In this document: positions 8,500 through 17,379 of the stretch, one piece after another | Numbering within the stretch: the stretch's first letter is position 1 | Layout: the number at the start of each line of letters is the position of its first letter | Program-made: the position numbers and the translations under genes | The notes under the pieces: generated by a model | Database searches by the model: none | Seen by the model: the letters and a program-made list of their open reading frames with translations, nothing else | Told to the model about the DNA's origin: nothing | NCBI GenBank assembly: GCA_963706685.1 | Contig: CAVPMY010000017.1 | Location: forward strand, 434,001 to 498,000 | Length of the DNA stretch: 64,000 bases | Direction of reading: 5' to 3' | DNA from: CADEEN01 sp963706685 | GTDB taxonomy: Bacteria; Pseudomonadota; Gammaproteobacteria; Burkholderiales; Burkholderiaceae_C

Positions 8500-9468
8500 T
8501 CAGGCCTTGGCGCCGGTCTTGAGGTTTTCGAGCTGCAGCTTCAAGCGCTCGCTGAAGCTCAGCTTGGTGTAGCGCCGTTCGGTTTCGCGCGCCAGTTCCT
8601 TCTGCAACGCGAACACCGACTGCGGACGCGACAGCGGATCGAGCGACATGCACCACTCGGTGACTTCGATCAGGTTGTCGGAGTACACATTGCGCAGCCG
8701 CGACAGGCTCAGCGCCAGGCGGTCCTTCTCGATGCGCTGCGGCGCGTCGTTGGGCGGGTAGCCCTGCATGCAGGCGTAGATGCAGGCGCCGATGGCATAG
8801 ATGTCGGTCCACGGCCCGAGCGAGCCGTCGCGGCGGTACATCTCCGGGGCCGCGAAGCCCGGCGTGTACATCGGGCGGATGAAGTTGCCTTCCTTGCTCA
8901 GCACCTCGCGCGCGGCGCCGAAGTCGAGCAGCACGGCCTTGTTGTCGTTGGTGATGAAGATGTTGGCCGGCTTGATGTCCAGGTGCAGCATCTTGTGCTG
9001 GTGGACGATGCGCAAGCCGCGCAGGATCTCGTCGAACAGGCTGCGGATGGTGCTCTCGCGGAACACCTTGTCACGCTTCAGGTCGCGTGCGGTGACGATG
9101 AAATCCTGCAAGGTATCGCCCTGCAGGTAGTTCATCACCATGTAGACGGTTTCGTTCTCGCGGAAGAAGTTCAGCACCGAGACCACGCTCGGGTGACTGA
9201 TCTGCGCCAGCGAGCGCCCCTCTTCGAAGAAGCTCTTCAGGCCCAGCCGGTACAGCGGCAGCTTGTCGGGCTTGACACGCGGCGTCAGCTCGCCCGGCGA
9301 TCGTTCGGCCAGCGACGCCGGCAGGTATTCCTTCAGGGCAACGAGGCGGCGGTCCGGGTCTTCGCAGAGATAGACCACGCCGAATCCGCCAGCGGCGACC
9401 TTCTTGACGATCGAGTAGCCACCGACCACGGTGCCAGCGGGCAACGGGGCAGGTTTTGGCTTTGACAT
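8500..9468 (-). CDS. Hanks-type Ser/Thr protein kinase
   Basis: 322 residues made up almost entirely of a eukaryotic-like kinase domain. The glycine loop is VAAGGFGVVYL, the catalytic lysine is in VALKEYLP, the catalytic loop is MLHLDIKPANIF, then LLDFGAARE and FAAPEMYRRDG (APE motif), and WTDIYAIGACIY for subdomain IX. There is no transmembrane helix or PASTA extracellular region, so it is a soluble kinase. The C-terminal 30 residues are helical. It starts 30 bp from the divergent yicC. Substrates are unknown; the PP2C downstream is the likely antagonist. Confidence 0.94.
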   Translation of the reverse strand: MSKPKPAPLPAGTVVGGYSIVKKVAAGGFGVVYLCEDPDRRLVALKEYLPASLAERSPGELTPRVKPDKLPLYRLGLKSFFEEGRSLAQISHPSVVSVLNFFRENETVYMVMNYLQGDTLQDFIVTARDLKRDKVFRESTIRSLFDEILRGLRIVHQHKMLHLDIKPANIFITNDNKAVLLDFGAAREVLSKEGNFIRPMYTPGFAAPEMYRRDGSLGPWTDIYAIGACIYACMQGYPPNDAPQRIEKDRLALSLSRLRNVYSDNLIEVTEWCMSLDPLSRPQSVFALQKELARETERRYTKLSFSERLKLQLENLKTGAKA

Positions 9469-9498
9469 AATCGTTGGATTGCCTGTGCGCGGAGTGCC

Positions 9499-10446
9499 AT
9501 GTCAGTCTACAGCATGACCGGATACGCCAGCGCCACGGCGAGCGCCAGCGCTGGTGCGGCTTTGCGGGCAGATTCACGGCCTGAGGGCCGCACCGAAGGC
9601 AGTGCCGGCCCGAGCGCCGTCGTCAGCGCCGAAGTGCGCTCGGTCAACGGCCGCTTTCTCGACCTGTCGCTCAAATTGCCCGACGACATGCGAGGCCTCG
9701 AGCCGGCCTTGCGCGAATTGGTGGCGGCCAGCGTCAAGCGCGGCAAGGTCGAGTTGCGACTGGCCGGCCCGCGCGAATCCGCCGGCAGCGTGCCGATGCC
9801 CGGCGCCGAGGCGCTGATGACGCTGGCCCGCGTCGAGTCGATGGTGCAGGGCTGGATGCCGAAGGCCGCGCCGTTGACGGTGCACGAGACCTTGCAGTGG
9901 TGCAGCAAGTCAGTCGCCGTCGAGGCCATCGACCAGCCGGCGCTGCAGGCGGCGCGCGAAGCGCTCGAAGGGCTGCGCAGCGCCCGCGCGCGCGAAGGCG
10001 CGCGCCTGGCCGCCGTGCTCCTGGAGCGCTTGCAGCATATGCGTGCGCTGGCCAAACAGGCCGAGCCGCTGTTGCCGGCGGTCGTGCAGCGCCAGCGTGA
10101 ACGATTTCTCGAACGATGGAACGAAGCGCTGGCCGCGAGCGGCGCAACCAACAGCGTGCCCTCGCAGGCGCTGCAGGAGCGCGCGCTCAACGAAGCCGCG
10201 GCGTTTGCGATCCGCATCGACGTGGCCGAAGAGCTGGCACGGCTGGCTTCGCACCTCGACGAGATCGAGCGCCTGCTGGCGGCCGGCGGCGAGGTCGGCA
10301 AACGGCTCGACTTCCTGATCCAGGAGTTGCATCGCGAAGCCAACACGCTGGGCTCGAAATCGGCCGCACTGGAATTGACGGCGATCTCGGTGGAAATGAA
10401 AGTGGCCATCGAGCAGATGCGCGAGCAGGTGCAGAACCTCGAGTGA
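9499..10446 (+). CDS. yicC: YicC-family endoribonuclease
   Basis: 315 residues. It starts SVYSMTGYASA and contains the family signatures VSAEVRSVNGRFLDLSLKLP, KRGKVELRL, a helical middle, RIDVAEELARLASHLD and the C-terminal GKRLDFLIQELHREANTL with SVEMKVAIEQMREQVQN. YicC proteins are hexameric endoribonucleases in E. coli and are usually encoded next to gmk. Here gmk is about 19.8 kb downstream, separated by the export/adhesin block. A low-complexity Ala/Ser insertion (about residues 11-37) near the start is unusual for the family. Confidence 0.95.
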   Translation: MSVYSMTGYASATASASAGAALRADSRPEGRTEGSAGPSAVVSAEVRSVNGRFLDLSLKLPDDMRGLEPALRELVAASVKRGKVELRLAGPRESAGSVPMPGAEALMTLARVESMVQGWMPKAAPLTVHETLQWCSKSVAVEAIDQPALQAAREALEGLRSARAREGARLAAVLLERLQHMRALAKQAEPLLPAVVQRQRERFLERWNEALAASGATNSVPSQALQERALNEAAAFAIRIDVAEELARLASHLDEIERLLAAGGEVGKRLDFLIQELHREANTLGSKSAALELTAISVEMKVAIEQMREQVQNLE

Positions 10447-10590
10447 CGCGCTGGCGGCGCTCGCGCTGCCGCGAGCGGCCGAAAAGACGATGGGATCGCG
10501 TCGCTTTTCACGCCCGGGACCAATCCACATTCGGGCGGCCGACAGTAGGGCGCTAGTCTGCTGATCGGACCCCCGCGGCCCCGACACATC
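10447..10590. other. Intergenic left border of the yicC-gmk insertion
   Basis: These 144 bp lie between the yicC stop and the first possible start of the HlyD-type gene. No tRNA, terminal inverted repeat or obvious target duplication is visible. A weak GCG/CGC-rich inverted stretch follows the yicC stop and may be a terminator. Promoter elements for the downstream block should lie here or within the next 200 bp, but no convincing -35/-10 pair can be picked out. Confidence 0.3.
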
Positions 10591-12155
10591 GTGGGGTTCG
10601 CGGCGCGTGCAGATCTTGATCAGGTTGCAGGTGGCCACCGGCGGGGCCTTCGAATCGTTCGCACCCCGCTCTCGCAGACCTTGTCAGCCCTTCAACACAC
10701 CGACTTTCGCGTCGCCACGCCGCCCTCGCTCGAAATCGCAGACCAGCCCACTGCGACCGCCGGCGATGAGGCGCCGCGGCCGCATGACAGCGCCGCGCCG
10801 ATGGCGCTGTACGCTGCCCTGCTCGACGCCGCGACGTTCGAACTCGGCGCGCACCGACTGGCGGCCGCGCTGGCCCGCGAAGGCGGCTTCGAGCGGGTCA
10901 GCATCGGTTTGCACCAAGCCGGTCGCACTCGACTGGTGGCCAGCTCACAGGTCGATCCGCAGCAATGGTCCACCGACTTGCGGCAGTCGATGCAGGGCGC
11001 GATGGACGAGGCACTCGAGCAGGGTGTGTCGCTGTGCTGGCCGGCCGTCGACAACGATCCCGGCCGCATCCTGATCGAACACCAGTTGCTGCAGCGCCCG
11101 CTCGGCGGCGCCGTGGCCACGGTGCCGCTGGGCGTACCGGGCGCGCACTTCGCAGCGCTGTGCGTCGAGCGGCGCCGTGGCGAGTCGGGTCCGCCGCTCA
11201 CGGCGGCCGAGTTGCTGCGACTGGAACAAATGCTCGTCCTCGCCGCGCCTGCATTGCGCTGGCTGCATGTGGCCAGCCAGCCGTGGTACCGCCGCGCCTG
11301 GCGCGACGCACAACAGCATTGGGCAGCGCTGCGCCAGCCCGAGCGCCGCGGCAAGCGGCGGCTGCTGATGGCCGCCACGGCTCTGGTCGCATTGCTCGCC
11401 CTGGCGCCCCTCGAAGACACCGTCGGCGGCCGGGCGCGCATCGAAGGCGCACAGCAGCGCGTGCTCGCGGCGCCGACCGACGGCTTCGTCAAGAACGCCC
11501 ATGTGCGCCCGGGCGATCGCGTCAAGGCCGGCGATCCGCTGATCGATCTGCTCGAAGCCGACCTGAAGCTCGAACGCGAACGCTGGAGCAGCCAGCTCGC
11601 CCAGCACGAAAACGCCTACGCCGCGGCGATGGCGCGCTCCGACCGCGTCAGCGCCGCCACCAGCTGGCTCGCGGGCCAGCGAGGCGCAGGCGCAGCTGGC
11701 ATTGATCGACGAGCAGCTGTCACGCGGCCGCATCACCGCGCCCTTCGACGCCGTCGTCATCCAGGGCGACCTGAGCCAGCAGATCGGCGCGCCGGTGCGC
11801 CAGGGCGACGCCCTGCTGACCCTGGCCACCAGCGGCCACCACCGCGTCATCGTCGAGGTCGACGAGGTCGACATCGCGCGCGTGCAGCCCGGCCAGCACG
11901 GGCAGCTGTCGCTGTCGTCGCTGCCCTGGGATCGCGACGAGATCATCGTCGAGCGCATCGCGCCGCTGGCCAAGGCCGTCGACGGGCGCAATGTGTTCGA
12001 GGTCGAGGCCCGTCTGGACGCCCCGCGCGCCGACCTGCGACCCGGCCTGCTCGGCCGCGCCGACGTCGTCGCCGGCCGCATCGCCGCCGCTGTGGGCGTG
12101 GACGCGCCACGCCGTGTTGCGCATGCGCGTGGCGCTGTGGACCTGGCTCGACTAG
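10591..12155 (+). CDS. GAF-like domain fused to HlyD-type periplasmic adaptor (frameshifted)
   Basis: About 520 residues. The first 240 form a soluble GAF-like module (FERVSIGLHQAGRTRLVAS, GGAVATVPLGVPGAHFAALC). A single membrane helix follows at about 11365-11420 (LLMAATALVALLALAPL), then a lipoyl-like barrel (VLAAPTDGFVKNAHVRPGDR, VKAGDPLIDL), a short coiled coil and the second lipoyl half and beta-barrel (GRITAPFDAVVIQGDLSQQI, LRPGLLGRADVV). Reading through needs shifts near 11690 and 12090; the end is RVALWTWLD at 12155. The orientation implies a cytosolic GAF sensor and a periplasmic adaptor. The start is uncertain: ATG 10801 is the conservative choice. It is the first gene of the export block. 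Confidence 0.82.
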
Positions 12156-12165
12156 GGCGGTTGGC

Positions 12166-14359
12166 ATGACCGCCGTGCACAGCCCGCGCTGGTACCGTGT
12201 GGCGAGCCTGAAACCGCGCTTGACCGCGCATTTGCAACTGCGCCGTCAGCAAGTGCGTGGCGCAGACCTGGTACCTGCTGCGCCGAGCGCGGCGGCGGCC
12301 GCAGCGTGCGCTTGAACGCCGCCGCCTACGCGATGGCCGGACGCCTCGACGGTGAGCGCACCGTGCAGCAGCTGTGGGACTCGCTGCTCGCCGGGCAGCA
12401 AGACCCACCGACCCAGGACGAAGTCATCGACCTGCTGGCGCAGTTGCGCGAGGCCGCGCTGGTGCAGTTCGACAACGCCGCCGATCTCGCGGCGCAGCTG
12501 GCCCACTTCGACAACACCGTGCGGCCGCAGCGCCAGAACAGCCTGATGGCCTGGCGCATTCCGCCTGGCCGACCCCTCGGCGCTGCTCGACCGGCTGGAG
12601 CCGCTGCCGCGGTTGCTGTTCAACCGCTGGACGCTGGCGCTGTGGGCGCTGGCGATGGTCTGCCTGCTGGTGCTGGCGGCTGCAACATGGTCCGACGCTG
12701 CTGGCCCATGGCCGGCAGTGGCTGGCGACGCCGCGCTACGCGCTGCTGGCGCTGCTGCTGTACGCTGCCGATCAAGGCTGCTGCATGAAGCTGGCGCACG
12801 GGCTGGCGGTGCGGCGTTGGGGCGGCGATGTGCGCCAGGCCGGCGTGACGCTGATGCTCGGCCTGCCGGTGCCCTGGGTCGACGCCTCGGCAGCCACGGC
12901 CTTCGAGCGCGGCGCCAGCGCATCGTCGTCGGCGCCGCCGGCATGATGGCCGAGCTGGCGCTGGCCGCATCGCGCCTTGCCGCTGTGGCTGGCCTTGCCT
13001 GACGGTCTGCCGCGCGAGGTGGCTTTCGTCACGCTCGCTCATCACCGGCGTGTCGACCCTGCTGTTCAACGCCAACCCGCTGCAGCGGCTCGACGGCTAC
13101 TACATCGCCAGCGACGCGCTGGCGCTGCCCAACCTGGCCACGCGCAGCCGACAGTGGTGGCTCGATCGGTTGCGCCGCCGCCTGCTGCGTTTGCCCGGCA
13201 GCGATCCGATGCCGGTCGCACCCGGCGAAGCGCGCGTGGCTCGCCGGCTATGCGCCGCTGGCCTGGGCTTACTCGATCCTGATCGCCAGCGTTGGCCGTG
13301 CTCTGGCTGGGTCACCTGTCGCTGGCGCTGGGCTTCATCGGCGGCGCGCTGCTCGGCTGGCAGATGGTGCTGCGGCCGATGGTCACGCTGTTGACCACGC
13401 TGCACCGCAGCGCGCAGGCGCAGCGGCGACGGCGCGGCGCTGGCAGCGTTTGGCCGGCAGCTGCCAGCATGGCGCTGCTGGCACTGCTGCTGTTGCCGCT
13501 GCCGCAGCGCATGCGCGTGCAGGGCGTGGTCTGGCCGCCCGACCAGGCCCAGTTGCGCGCCGATGAAGACGGCTTCGTCCACGCGCTGCATGTGGCCGAC
13601 GGCCAGGCCGTGCGCGCCGGCGACGTCGTGCTGCGAGCTGGCCAACCCGGCGTTGCAGACCCAGCTGGAGCGCCAGACCGCGCGCGTCGCGGCGCTCGAA
13701 GCCGAGCTGGTGCAGGCCCTGCCCGGCGGCGCCGGCGCACCAGCGACGCCAGACAACGGCGACGCGCGCGCCGGCGACGCGCAGGCCGAGCTGGCGCAGC
13801 GCACAGGCCGAACTCGAGCGCTTGCACGAACGCGTGGCCGCGCTGACGGTGCGCGCCCAGGTGCGCCGGCCGCGTGGCGCTGCCGCAGGCCGCCGATCTG
13901 CCCGGCCACTACCTGCGGCGCGGCAGCCTGTTCGGCCAGGTGCTGGGCGACGCGCCGCCGACGCGTGCGCGTGGCCCTGCCCGAGTCCGATGCCGGCGAG
14001 CTGGCGTCGCGCCGCACGCGCGTCAGCGTGCGCCTGGCGGCGTCGCCCGCGCCAGGCGCATGCCGCGCAGTGCCTGCGGCGCACGGCGCCGGCGCCGTGC
14101 GCCAGCTGCCCAGCGCGGCGCTCAGCCAGCGCCACGGCGGACCGGTGCCGACCGATCCGCAGGACAAGGACGACCTGAAGCCGGTGCAGCCGGTGGTGCT
14201 GCTCGACGTGCAGCTGGCCGCGGCAGGCCCGACCACGCGCCGCGCCTGGGCGAACGGGCCTGGGTGCGGCTGGACGCCGGCTTCTCGCCGCTGGCCTGGC
14301 AGCTGCGCGCAGGCGCTGCGGCGCGAACTGCGCGCCGCCACTTCAACCCGCAGTTCTGA
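12166..14359 (+). CDS. PqqD-like / M50 site-2-type protease / HlyD membrane protein (frameshifted)
   Basis: About 720 residues after correcting roughly ten indels. The N-terminus (SPRWYRVASLKPRLTAHL) leads to a PqqD-like winged region (ERTVQQLWDSLLAG, DEVIDLLAQLREAALVQFD), then hydrophobic helices. The M50 zinc motif HELAH is at 12784-12799 once one extra G in CATGAAGCTGGCGCAC is ignored. The partner motif NANPLQRLDGYY is at about 13069-13104. Further membrane helices lead to a periplasmic lipoyl/coiled-coil part (LRADEDGFVHALHVADGQAV, then about 13,680-13,840 helical). Such PqqD-M50-HlyD fusions sit beside HlyD genes of exporters. Role inferred: membrane core and possibly protease of an export complex for the downstream giant protein. 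Confidence 0.8.
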
Positions 14360-14405
14360 ACGCCGCCATTCGCTCGCCGCCCCGAGCCACACCACCGGCC
14401 GCACC

Positions 14406-16417
14406 ATGGCCACGCTCACCGACCAGGCCCATCTGCTGCCCTGCCCGGCCCGCTCTGGGGCGCCTACCCGCTGCGCGCCGCCGACGACGCCGCACCGCCC
14501 TGGCGCCGGCCGCACCGGGCCGGCCTGTTGCGGTCGCCGCTGTCGCAGGCGCGCCGCGCGGCGCGCCTGGCGCGCCGACAGTGCCAACGCCTGGCCGGAT
14601 CTGCATGAGCCGCAACGCCAGCACGCCTTGCAGGCCGTGCGCCAGCGCCTGCGCCGCGACGGTCTGGCAGCGGCTGCGGTCGCGCAGGCGTTGGGCGCTG
14701 GTGGCGGCCTGTGCCGCGCAGACGCTGGGCCTGACCCCGCGACCGACACAGTTGATCGCCGCCGCCGCCTTGCTCGACCAGCGCATGGCCGAGATGGCCA
14801 CCGGCGAAGGCAAGACGCTGGCCCTGGCCCTGGCCGCCGCGGTGGCCGGCCTGGCCGGCATGCCGGTGCACGTGGTCACCGCCAACGACTACCTGGCCGC
14901 GCGCGACGCCGCAGAAGCTGGCGCCGCTGTACGCCGGCGCTCGGCCTGCGCGTGGTGGCGCTGCCGGCCAACAGCGCCGGCGCGGACGACGCCGCGCGGC
15001 GCGACGCCTACGGCGCACGACATCGTCTACGCCACCGCACGCGAACTGGCCTTCGACTTCCTGCGCGACCGCCTGGCCCTGGCGCGCACCAGCCCGCCGA
15101 GCATGTGGCCGCCGCGCTGGCCGGCGCACGCCCGCGCCGCAGCCGCTGCTGCGCGGCCTGTGCATGGCGCTGCTCGACGAGGCCGACAGCATCCTGCTCG
15201 ACGAGGCCGACGTGCCGCTGATCCTGTCGCGCAGCGTGCCGCAGGCGGCGCGCCGCGCCTTCCTCTGGCAGGCCCTGGCGCTGGCGCGCCAGCTCGAGCC
15301 GAGCGCGACTTCACGGTGCGACGATGCCGAGCGCCAGGCGCGCGCTGACCGCCGGCCGGCGAGCACGAGCTGGACCGCGCTGGCGGCGCCGCTGGGCGGC
15401 CCCTGGCAGCGGCCGCGCTACCGGCGCGAGGCCGTCGAACTGGCGCTGACCGCGCTGCACGCCTGCCGCCGCGACCTGCACTACGTGGTGCGCGATGGCG
15501 CGATCGAACTGCTCGACGAGGTCACCGGCCGCATCGCCGAGCGGCCGCGTCTGGTCGCGCGGCCTGCACACCGTGGTCGCCCTGAAGGAGGGCCTGGCGC
15601 CGCCGGCCGAAACCGACACCGTGGCCCAGATCACCTTCCAGCGCTTCTTCCAGCGCTACTGGCGCGTGGCGGGACTCAGCGGCACGCTGCTCGAGGCGCG
15701 CGGCGAACTGCGCGACGTGCTACGGCGCGCGCGTGGTGCGCGATCCCGCTGCACGCGCCGCTGCCGGCGCCAGGCGCTGCCGCCGCGCTGTCTTCGACAG
15801 CGCCGGCGCCCGCTGGACGCGCCGTCTGCGAACGCGTCGGCCGCGCTGCAGCGCCGCCGGCCGGCCGGTGCTGGTCGGCACCGACAGCGTCGCCGATTCG
15901 CAGGCCCTGTCCGCGCTGCCTGCACGCCGCCGGCATCGCGCACCGGGTGCTCAACGCGCTGCACGATGCCGACGAGGCGGCGATCGTCGCCGACGCCGGC
16001 CGCGCCGGCCAGGTCACCGTGGCCACGCGCATGGCCGGGCGCGGCACCGACATCGCGCTGGACGACGCCGCCCGCAGCCGCCGGCGGCCTGCATGTGCTG
16101 TCCTGCCAGGACAACCCGTCGCGCCGGCTCGACCGCCAGCTCGCCGGCCGCGCCGCCCGCCATGGCGAGCCGGCAGCGCAGAAGCATGGCTTCTGTGGCG
16201 CATTTCCGGATTCAGACACCCGCGGCCGGTGCCGATAGCGCTCTCGGTCATGGACATCCGACCTTCGACAACCCGTCGCGCGCCGACTGGGCACTGGCGA
16301 TGCATGCGCTGGTCGCAATGGCGCGAGGAGCGGCGGCGCGCCGCGCTGCGGCGCGAACTGCTGCGCCAGGACCGGCACTGGGAGCGGCGCCTGGCCTTCG
16401 CCGGGCCGCCGGCCTGA
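14406..16417 (+). CDS. SecA-like motor ATPase, shortened paralog (frameshifted)
   Basis: About 670 residues after correction, against about 900 for housekeeping SecA. SecA signatures appear in order: Walker A MATGEGKTLALALA, HVVTANDYLAARDA, YATARELAFDFLRDRL, DEADSILLDEA, a preprotein-crosslinking part (RRDLHYVVRDGAIELLDEVT, LHTVVALKEGL), ITFQRFFQRYWRVAGLSGTL, VTVATRMAGRGTDIAL and GGLHVLSCQDNPSRRLDRQL with AGRAARHGEPGS. The zinc-finger tail and most of the C-terminal scaffold are absent. About ten single-base shifts interrupt it. Adjacent adaptors and a giant secreted protein suggest an accessory SecA dedicated to that cargo. It is not a SecA2 of the Gram-positive type by context. Confidence 0.85.
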
Positions 16418-16441
16418 GCCTGGCCACGCTGACTGCTGCCC

Positions 16442-17302
16442 GTGGCATGCTGGCGCGCTGCCGGCGCTGCGCGGCGCCACCGGCAACGACCGCCGCCGGC
16501 CAAGCCCTTCGGCTGCCTGATCGAGCCCGACCGCGTGGCCGATGTCGGCTCGCAGGTGGTCGGCCTGGTCGAGAGGCTGAACGTCGAGCGCGGCGACCGC
16601 GTCGCGCCGGCCAGCCCCTGGTGACGCTGCGCGCCGACGTCGAACGCGCCAACGCCGGCGTCGGCCGACACGCGCGCCCGCGTCGACGCCGACGTGCGTG
16701 GCCGCCCAGGCCAGCCTGGACGCTGGCCGAGCAGAAGGTGCACCGCGCCGAGACGCTGCAGGCCGCAGAACTTCGTCTCTGACCAGGCGGTCGAGCAGGC
16801 CGCGCGCTGAACTCGAACTGGCGCGGCAGAAGCTGGCGCAGACGCGCGGCCAGCAGCGCATCTGGGGCGAGGAACGCCGCGTCGCCGAGGCCCAGCTGGC
16901 GCTGCGCACGGTGCGCAGCCCGTTCGCCGGCGTCGTCGTCGAGCGCTTCGTCAACGTCGGCGAGCGCGTCGAGGAAAAGCCGCTGCTGCGCGTGGCGGTG
17001 ATCGATCCGCTGCGCGTCGAGTTGATGGTGCCGACCGACCAGTACGGCAGCATCGGCCGTCGGCGACAAGATCACCGTGCGCCCGGAACTGCCGGGCGTC
17101 GCGCCGGTGGTGGCCACCGTGCGCCAGGTCGACGGCGTGCTCGACGCCGCCAGCAACAGCTTCCGCGTGCGCCTGTCGCTGCCCAACCCGCAACCGCTTG
17201 CCGGCCGGGCTGCGCTGCAAGGCCGACCTGCCGGCCGCACCGGCGGCGGCCGCAGCGCCCGCCGCGGCCGCGACCGTGCCTGTCGCCCGCGGCCCGTACT
17301 GA
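16442..17302 (+). CDS. RND/HlyD-type periplasmic adaptor (frameshifted)
   Basis: About 285 residues. It contains PFGCLIEPDRVADVGSQVVG, LNVERGDRVA (lipoyl half), a coiled coil from about 16630 to 16900 (VEQARAELELARQKLAQTRG), RTVRSPFAGVVVERFVNVGE (second lipoyl half) and a beta-barrel (VELMVPTDQYGSIAVGDKIT, ASNSFRVRLSLPNPQ). It ends in an Ala/Pro-rich tail. Shifts are needed near 16610, 16660, 16770, 16810, 17060 and 17205. The N-terminal signal region is garbled, so the start is approximate. No RND pump or ABC transporter follows, which fits a role with the M50/SecA-like pair instead of conventional efflux. Confidence 0.8.
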
Positions 17303-17379
17303 GTTCGGCACGGCCCGATCCGCTGTCGCCATGGCACCGCGCCCTGCATGCGTCATTGCTGCGTCCGGTCGCCGAGGCC

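Noticed and set aside
14406..16417. Housekeeping SecA
   Set aside because: It is about 230 residues too short, lacks the C-terminal zinc finger, has an altered Walker A (MATGEGKT) and is embedded in an accessory block.
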